Assembly: GCA_025766275.1 (NCBI GenBank)
Contig: JAFKAC010000016.1
Coordinates: forward strand, 124,001 to 188,000
DNA: 64,000 nucleotides
Direction: 5' to 3'
From: Lactarius indigo
Taxonomy: Eukaryota; Basidiomycota; Agaricomycetes; Russulales; Russulaceae
In this document: positions 58,317-64,000 of the stretch, piece after piece
How positions within the stretch are numbered: position 1 is the first letter of the stretch
How the letters are laid out: the number at the start of each line of letters is the position of its first letter
Notes under the pieces: model-generated
Database searches by the model: none
What the model saw: the letters and a program-made list of their open reading frames with translations, nothing else
What the model was told of the DNA's origin: nothing
Position numbers and translations under genes: made by a program

Positions 58317-60161
58317 ATGACCCCAAAAGGAACTACCATTCCGGGCCCCACAGGGCGCTCCCCCCCAGCCCCGCCCCACAGAACCACCAGATCAGCAGCC
58401 AAAGCAAACACCCGGCCTAGCACTCCCATCGCACCGGCAAGCATGGAACAGTCAAAGCCCAAAACCCTCAACGCCTCGACAGAGGCTAAAAAGGCGCTGA
58501 AGGATGATGACTGCTACATCGAGGAGAACCCCATTACGCCCTCCACTCTCCTCCGCACCTTAGCACTGATCATTAAGAAATACAGCGCCTCTGCCCCCAA
58601 GGGGATGACCAGGTCCCTTCAAGCGCTGGCAACGCTCACTCACGAGAACAACATGACAGCGCATCAATCGCCCCTTGTAGTGGATGCCCTCACACAGAAA
58701 GTAAGCGAACGTCTGGAGACATCACTACAAAGGGAGATGGGAAAGATAAGTGACTTAGTCAAAAGCTCCCTGGCTGACCACGCCACCCTACAAAAGGCCA
58801 TCAACGTCTTAGGAGAGACTGCAGCCTCCCTTGACAAGACAGCCTCCGACATGACTACGAGCATCTCTGAAGTCACGGCAGCTACCTCTCAAGCGGCCAA
58901 CACCGCCCGCTCCTACAAAGAGGCGCTCACCAACACGCAACTCAATACGGAACAATTTCCAGCCCTCTCCCCCCCAGCACGCACAATCGGCGGCCGCTCT
59001 CCGCAAGACATCCTTGTCGGCGTCGACATAAGCAGAAACAAGAAATCCAAACAAGTCATCTTCGACTCGGACAACGGAGAGGACTCCTACCTGAACACCT
59101 TTGAAATCCAGGAGCGGGCGGACAAAGTCCTAGCGGGCATACTCCCTCCCCCCCCGGAAGGCGCAAAAGTAGAAGAGGTCATCAAGCTGAGGAACGGGGG
59201 CCTTATCCTCCAGCTCGCATCAAAAGAGGCGGCAGACTGGTTCAAATCTCCCACCAACGAGCTTGAGTTCACACGAAAGTTCGACTCAGGCCTCATTGTC
59301 AGAGAAACAGTCTTTCCCCTAGTCGTCCCAAGGATCCCGACCACCTTCGACCCATCTAACGACAGCCATCTCAGAGAAATCGAAGAAGTTAACCGACTCC
59401 CGGAGAAAACACTACGGAGGGCCAAATGGATCAAGCCAGAGCAAAGGCGATCACAAGGCCAAAGATTCGCCTACGCCATTTTCTCCTTCTCCTCCGCCGC
59501 GCTAGCTAACAGAATAATTAAGGATGGACTATACGTATGCAGCGTTAAGACCTTCCCCAAAAAGCTGAAATACGAGCCCAAGCAGTGCATGAAGTGCAGG
59601 AAGTGGGGACACTACGCAACCAACTGCCACGCCCTTCACGACACCTGCGGCACCTGCGGAGAGCAGCACAAGACCAGGGACTGCAAGTCGGAAGGGAAAC
59701 GCTACTGCATCTCATGCAAATCAAACACGCACGCCAGCTGGGATCGCGACTGCCCAACTTTCCTTAGAAAATGCGACGACTACAACGGGTATCACCCCGA
59801 AAATAACCTAGTATTCTTCCCTACTGATGAAGACTGGACGCTAACCCTGCAACCCGATAGACTCCCCCTCGAAGACAAATTCCCGGAGAAATTCCGGGTC
59901 GGCTCCCTACCCACCCTCCACAGCGGAACACGTCACCCACCAACCCGACAAATAGAGAAACACAGGAAACGTCCAACCAAAGGTAAGACTGACGACCAGG
60001 CAATAATCGAAGACTTCTTCGAGAGAGTGGTGGACTCCCTCCCACGTTTGCCGCACCCCCCTCCTCCCAAACCCGAGGTGGATGAAGAAGATTACGACAT
60101 CCACTTTGAAGGAGACATCAACGATCTGCCAACGGACTTCCTCCAGACCCCCAACCCATGA
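58317..60161 (+). CDS. LINE ORF1: RNA-binding gag-like protein
   Basis: A 614-residue nucleic-acid-binding protein that would package the element's RNA. The N-terminus is Pro/Ala-rich, followed by a predicted helical region (about residues 60-205), a globular region (260-420) and three zinc knuckles: C-x2-C-x4-H-x4-C from Cys424, C-x2-C-x3-H-x4-C from Cys444 and C-x2-C-x4-H-x6-C from Cys464. An acidic tail ends the protein. Its TGA overlaps the ATG of ORF2 (ATGA at 60158-60161). Intact. Confidence 0.9.
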   Translation: MTPKGTTIPGPTGRSPPAPPHRTTRSAAKANTRPSTPIAPASMEQSKPKTLNASTEAKKALKDDDCYIEENPITPSTLLRTLALIIKKYSASAPKGMTRSLQALATLTHENNMTAHQSPLVVDALTQKVSERLETSLQREMGKISDLVKSSLADHATLQKAINVLGETAASLDKTASDMTTSISEVTAATSQAANTARSYKEALTNTQLNTEQFPALSPPARTIGGRSPQDILVGVDISRNKKSKQVIFDSDNGEDSYLNTFEIQERADKVLAGILPPPPEGAKVEEVIKLRNGGLILQLASKEAADWFKSPTNELEFTRKFDSGLIVRETVFPLVVPRIPTTFDPSNDSHLREIEEVNRLPEKTLRRAKWIKPEQRRSQGQRFAYAIFSFSSAALANRIIKDGLYVCSVKTFPKKLKYEPKQCMKCRKWGHYATNCHALHDTCGTCGEQHKTRDCKSEGKRYCISCKSNTHASWDRDCPTFLRKCDDYNGYHPENNLVFFPTDEDWTLTLQPDRLPLEDKFPEKFRVGSLPTLHSGTRHPPTRQIEKHRKRPTKGKTDDQAIIEDFFERVVDSLPRLPHPPPPKPEVDEEDYDIHFEGDINDLPTDFLQTPNP

Positions 60162-63100
60162 ATTTACACGACCTAACCAAGAAACGCAAGAACTTGTCAA
60201 TCTGGCAGCAAAATATCAACAAGTCCCCGACATGCCAACACGGACTTATCAGCAGCGGCAAGCTGGCAAGTCTAGGCATCGACATCATAGCCCTACAAGA
60301 ACCGTCCATCAACTTCCTCAACAAATCCATCGCCTCAAAGGACTGGATTCCCATTTATCCCTCAACACATGAAGATCAACCCAATAAGACGCGTTCAATC
60401 ATCCTAATAAGAGGCGATGTACTCACAGAAACTTGGGAACAGATCGAATTTCCGTCCGGAGATGTCACGGCCCTGCGCCTGAAAGAAAACTGGGGAACGC
60501 TCTCAATATTCAATATCTATAATGACTGTGATCACGACAACACCCTCAAAGCGCTGTCCGCCTATCACAAGAAACACAAACAAACTATTCTAGGCAGCGA
60601 CTCCTCCAAACACGACCATCACCTTATCTGGCTGGGCGATTTTAATCGACATCACCCATACTGGGACAGCCTGGACGACAGCAGACTCTTCAAGCCGGAC
60701 GCCATCCAGGCAGCGGAACTGCTCCTCAAAAGTGTGGCCGATCTAGGAATGGACATGGCGCTAGCCAAGGGCACCCCAACCCACGTCCACCACGTCACAA
60801 AAAAATGGACAAGATTGGATAACGTGTTCATGACGGAACACAGCCTGGACGCGGTGATCACGTGTGACACACTCCCCGAAGCTCAAGGAGTAAACGCGGA
60901 CCACATTCCCATCGTCACTGTCATAGACATTGAGCTGACGAAATCACCCACGCAGGCCACCAGAAACTTCAGAGACGTCGACTGGGACGATTTCCACAGA
61001 ACGCTAGAGGGAAAGATCGCGAAGATGGGCGTTCCCAATCGGATAACATCTCAACCACATCTGGACACAGAATGCGATAAGCTGACTATCGCCATACAGG
61101 AAACCATTGCGACCGAAGTCCCCATCACAGAGATCAACACAAGATCGAAGCGATGGTGGACAAAGGAGCTCAAGATTCTCCGCAAGGAAACGGAGAAGCT
61201 CGGAAGAGCAGCTTACAAACTTAGGGACCGCCCTGACCACCACATCCATGCCTCATATAAGCTCTCCCGCAGAAAGTACGACAAGGTGATGCAACACACG
61301 AAACAGCACCATTGGAGGGACTGGTTGGAAAAAGCGACTGACCCCGACATCTGGACGGCACACAGATACATATCAGCGCCAGCAAACGACGGGGGAAAAA
61401 CCAGAATCCCGTCATTGAAGGTACAAACTGAATCGGGCGAAAAAACCCTAAGTCAGAACGCGGACAAAAGCGCAGCACTGGCCAAGACCTTCTTCCCCAG
61501 CAAACCACCAGACCCAGACGCCAATCTAACCAGTCTCACATACCCCACACCAATCGGCGCGATGAAACCTATCACCAAAGAACAAATACGGAAACACATA
61601 GCACGGCTAAGCCCCTACAAGGCCCCAGGCCCAGACGGGATTCCCAACATCGTCCTAATAAAATGCGCTGACTTACTCGTTCACAGGCTCTGGGCGATCT
61701 ATAACGCCATCGTCAACAAAGGATGGTACTTCAACCCTTGGAAGACATTCACGACAATAGTACTGAGAAAGCCGGGCAAACCGAGATACGATACCCCTAA
61801 GGCCTACAGGCCCATCGCTCTCCTAAACACGCTCGCAAAAGTACTGACGTCTATAACGGCAGAGCAGCTTTCTTACTATTCAGAAAAGCACCAGCTTCTC
61901 CCACAACATCACTACGGCGGTCGCCCAGCCCGCACAACAACGGACGCGATGCACATGCTCACGATCCAGATAAAAGACGCCTGGCGGAGAAAAGAAGTAA
62001 CCTCAGTACTATTCCTAGATATTGAAGGAGCATTCCCCAACGCCGTAAACGAGAAGTTGATACACAACATGAAGAAACGTCGGGTACCAGACAAATTGGT
62101 GAAATTCACGCAAAACTTACTCCGGAACCGTTTCACTACGCTGAGATTCGACGATTTCATTTCAGACGATATACCAATCAACAACGGGATAGGACAGGGC
62201 GACCCCCTGTCCATGATACTCTACCAATACTATAACGCGGACCTCTTAGACATCCCAAACAAAGACAACGAGTCAGCAATAGCATACGTGGACGACGCGA
62301 TCTTAATCGCCTCGGGGAAAAATTTCGCAGACACGCATGCTACGTTATCAGAAATGATGACAAGGAAAGGTGGAGCAATTGAATGGTCTAACACCCACAA
62401 TTCCCGCTTCGAGTTCAGTAAACTTGCACTGATCGATTTCGCTCATCAGAACTGCAAAAAACAACGAACCCCCATGAAGCTGCTGGACACCACGCTCACC
62501 CCGTCGAAGCACGCGAAATACCTGGGAGTCTATTTCGATCAACACCTCAGCTGGAGCGCGCAGTACAACCACGCCCTAGAAAAAGGTATGAACTGGGCCG
62601 GACAAATCAGAAGGGCGGCCGCGCCAAGCTGGGGCATCACACCGAAATACGCAAGAAGGCTATACCTAAGCGTAGCAATCCCCCGCATCTTATACGCGGT
62701 CGACGTATGGGGAAGTGCGGAGGGCCACACCAAAACAACCGGAAACCCTGACAGAACAACAAGACGGGGGAACAAATTTGCAACTATCCAAAGGGCTGGC
62801 GCCCTAGCAATCACCGGTGGTCTAAGGACGTCGCCCACCGACATCCTAGACGCACACGCTTTCATCCTACCGATGAAACTAGAAGTTGAAAAACATCTTC
62901 ACAGGGCGGCAACTCGCATCGCCACGCTCCCAAAAGAACACCCACTCCACGGCCCCGCTAAGAGATGCGCAAACGGCAGAACAAAGAAACACAAATCGCC
63001 CCTGCATCACCTCATGCAGACGCTCTCAATCAAGCCGCAGACATTCGAAAAGATCCCAACTGTACTGCATGACCCAGCTCTCTCCCACAAGCGTCCCTTC

Positions 63101-64000
63101 GGAATGGACGTAGCCAAAGACAAAAAGGCCTCCATCGAAGCCGACAAGGAAGGAACAGAGGTAATAAAAGTATACTCCGATGGCTCAGCGCATGATGGCG
63201 CGGTGGGGGCAGCAGCGATCCTCGTCAGAGCGAACAAAGAAACGAGAACGCTCCACTACCATCTAGGCACAGCGGAGCAACACACGGTCTTCGAGGCGGA
63301 GCTGGTGGGACTTCTACTAGGCCTCCACCTCATCAAGACCGAAAAGAAAAACAAGACCAACATCGCGCTGGGGGTAGACAATCAGGCGGCGATATCGGCA
63401 ATATCCACTCCAGGCAGAAGCTCAGGCCACGCCCTAGCGGACCTCTTCCGCACAACGGCGTTGAAGTTACGCACAAACGGGGGTACCAAGTTCTCACTCA
63501 CAGTCCGATGGACGGCAGGACATGTGAATATTCTGGGCAACGAAAAAGCAGACGAAGAAGCCAAGGCAGCTGCCGGAGGAAAGACGTCGCCACCCTCCGA
63601 CCTCCCGCCATACCTCCGCCGCCCCCTCAAGATCAACAGATCCGCATCAAGACAACACTTCAAAGAACGGCTTAAAACCTGGTGGAAGAGCGAATGGCAA
63701 GCATCAACACGAGCACATAGATTTAAACAAATTGACGTATCACTACCCTCCCCTAAATTTCTGAAACTGACGAGCAATCCCAATCTTTCTAGAAAGGGAG
63801 CAAGCTGGTTATTCCAGCTGAGATCCGGACACTTCCCCCTCAACGACTACCTATACAGATTCAAAAGAGCGGAAAGCCCTAACTGCCCAGCGTGCGGCCA
63901 CAGCCCAGAAACCCCACAGCACTTCATATTAGACTGTCCGGCGTATGCGCACGAGCGCTGGACTCTTTTCAAAAGAAGGAGGGCGACAGAGGGACTATAC
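60158..64000 (+). CDS. LINE ORF2: endonuclease, reverse transcriptase, RNase H (3' partial)
   Basis: The polyprotein for target-primed reverse transcription. It is open for 1280 codons to the window edge. Order: AP-type endonuclease (IIALQEPS; LGDFN with Asp161 and Asn163; ADHIPI), reverse transcriptase (KAPGPDGIP; FLDIEGAF with Asp621; GIGQGDPLS; YVDD at 710-713), RNase H (YSDGS with Asp1008; EAELVGL; DNQAA; GHVNILGNEKAD), then a C-terminal zinc motif CPACGHSPETPQHFILDC. All catalytic residues are present and no stop is seen. The start was chosen as the ATG overlapping the ORF1 stop; the next in-frame sequence LSIWQQNINKS is the usual beginning of the endonuclease. Confidence 0.92.
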   Translation, partial: MNLHDLTKKRKNLSIWQQNINKSPTCQHGLISSGKLASLGIDIIALQEPSINFLNKSIASKDWIPIYPSTHEDQPNKTRSIILIRGDVLTETWEQIEFPSGDVTALRLKENWGTLSIFNIYNDCDHDNTLKALSAYHKKHKQTILGSDSSKHDHHLIWLGDFNRHHPYWDSLDDSRLFKPDAIQAAELLLKSVADLGMDMALAKGTPTHVHHVTKKWTRLDNVFMTEHSLDAVITCDTLPEAQGVNADHIPIVTVIDIELTKSPTQATRNFRDVDWDDFHRTLEGKIAKMGVPNRITSQPHLDTECDKLTIAIQETIATEVPITEINTRSKRWWTKELKILRKETEKLGRAAYKLRDRPDHHIHASYKLSRRKYDKVMQHTKQHHWRDWLEKATDPDIWTAHRYISAPANDGGKTRIPSLKVQTESGEKTLSQNADKSAALAKTFFPSKPPDPDANLTSLTYPTPIGAMKPITKEQIRKHIARLSPYKAPGPDGIPNIVLIKCADLLVHRLWAIYNAIVNKGWYFNPWKTFTTIVLRKPGKPRYDTPKAYRPIALLNTLAKVLTSITAEQLSYYSEKHQLLPQHHYGGRPARTTTDAMHMLTIQIKDAWRRKEVTSVLFLDIEGAFPNAVNEKLIHNMKKRRVPDKLVKFTQNLLRNRFTTLRFDDFISDDIPINNGIGQGDPLSMILYQYYNADLLDIPNKDNESAIAYVDDAILIASGKNFADTHATLSEMMTRKGGAIEWSNTHNSRFEFSKLALIDFAHQNCKKQRTPMKLLDTTLTPSKHAKYLGVYFDQHLSWSAQYNHALEKGMNWAGQIRRAAAPSWGITPKYARRLYLSVAIPRILYAVDVWGSAEGHTKTTGNPDRTTRRGNKFATIQRAGALAITGGLRTSPTDILDAHAFILPMKLEVEKHLHRAATRIATLPKEHPLHGPAKRCANGRTKKHKSPLHHLMQTLSIKPQTFEKIPTVLHDPALSHKRPFGMDVAKDKKASIEADKEGTEVIKVYSDGSAHDGAVGAAAILVRANKETRTLHYHLGTAEQHTVFEAELVGLLLGLHLIKTEKKNKTNIALGVDNQAAISAISTPGRSSGHALADLFRTTALKLRTNGGTKFSLTVRWTAGHVNILGNEKADEEAKAAAGGKTSPPSDLPPYLRRPLKINRSASRQHFKERLKTWWKSEWQASTRAHRFKQIDVSLPSPKFLKLTSNPNLSRKGASWLFQLRSGHFPLNDYLYRFKRAESPNCPACGHSPETPQHFILDCPAYAHERWTLFKRRRATEGLY

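Larger units (their letters stand above)
58140..64000 (+). mobile_element. Non-LTR retrotransposon (Tad1-like LINE), 3' end off window
   Basis: Two consecutive open frames with gag-like zinc knuckles and endonuclease/reverse transcriptase/RNase H identify an autonomous LINE of the fungal Tad1-like type. The 5' boundary is a guess between the WSC gene start (58111) and ORF1 (58317). No target-site duplication can be checked because the 3' end lies beyond the window. Both frames are free of stops, so the copy looks recent and possibly active. Confidence 0.85.

Noticed and set aside
1..64000. CRISPR arrays, bacterial operons, secondary-metabolite cluster
   Set aside because: No regular repeat-spacer pattern, spliceosomal introns throughout, and no synthase or tailoring enzymes beyond the genes listed.

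Overview
The window is nuclear DNA of a filamentous fungus, most likely an agaricomycete basidiomycete. The evidence is dense short introns (mostly 46-90 nt, gt...ag), an F-box/LRR family typical of that group, a NACHT-ankyrin receptor, a sedolisin, WSC-domain proteins, a division 1 chitin synthase and a Tad1-like LINE. Gene models were built by hand from exon translations. All spliced lengths given are multiples of three unless stated. No CRISPR, rRNA or convincing tRNA was seen.

Layout. 1-2490 (+): NACHT-ankyrin NLR-like receptor, cut by the window start. 2491-4221: old dispersed repeat carrying a polyadenylated retrocopy with a 14-bp target-site duplication. 4222-7107 (-): RRP6 nuclear exosome exonuclease. 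9140-11072 (+): GPI16/PIG-T, GPI transamidase subunit. 11372-12962 (+): F-box-like protein. 13643-17490 (+): intact 18-exon chitin synthase.

13949-31085 is a decaying tandem array. The unit [chitin synthase - spacer - double F-box/C2H2 gene] occurs three times. Unit 1 has a live chitin synthase and an F-box gene with a nonsense codon in its second module. Unit 2 has a dead chitin synthase lacking its catalytic core and an intact 1050-residue double F-box protein. Unit 3 has a dead chitin synthase and only the zinc-finger tail of the F-box gene. The two F-box modules were read as one gene because the same 54-nt in-frame intron joins them in both units.

31606-33711 (-): secreted sedolisin (S53) with complete catalytic residues. 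33712-47486: gene-poor, with one short cysteine-rich two-exon gene at 37730-37968 (-). 47487-49146 (+): secreted agmatinase-like ureohydrolase with a GC-AG intron. 49694-52569 (+): membrane-anchored aspartic protease. 53451-54467 and 57101-58111 (-): two paralogous secreted WSC proteins, the first frame-damaged. 58317-64000 (+): non-LTR retrotransposon with ORF1 (three zinc knuckles) and ORF2 (endonuclease, reverse transcriptase, RNase H), joined by an ATGA overlap and leaving the window still open.

Functionally, several genes concern the cell surface and secretion (chitin synthase, GPI16, WSC, aspartic protease, sedolisin, ureohydrolase), mixed with fast-evolving receptor and ubiquitin-adaptor families and retroelements. 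Nothing suggests a metabolic gene cluster.
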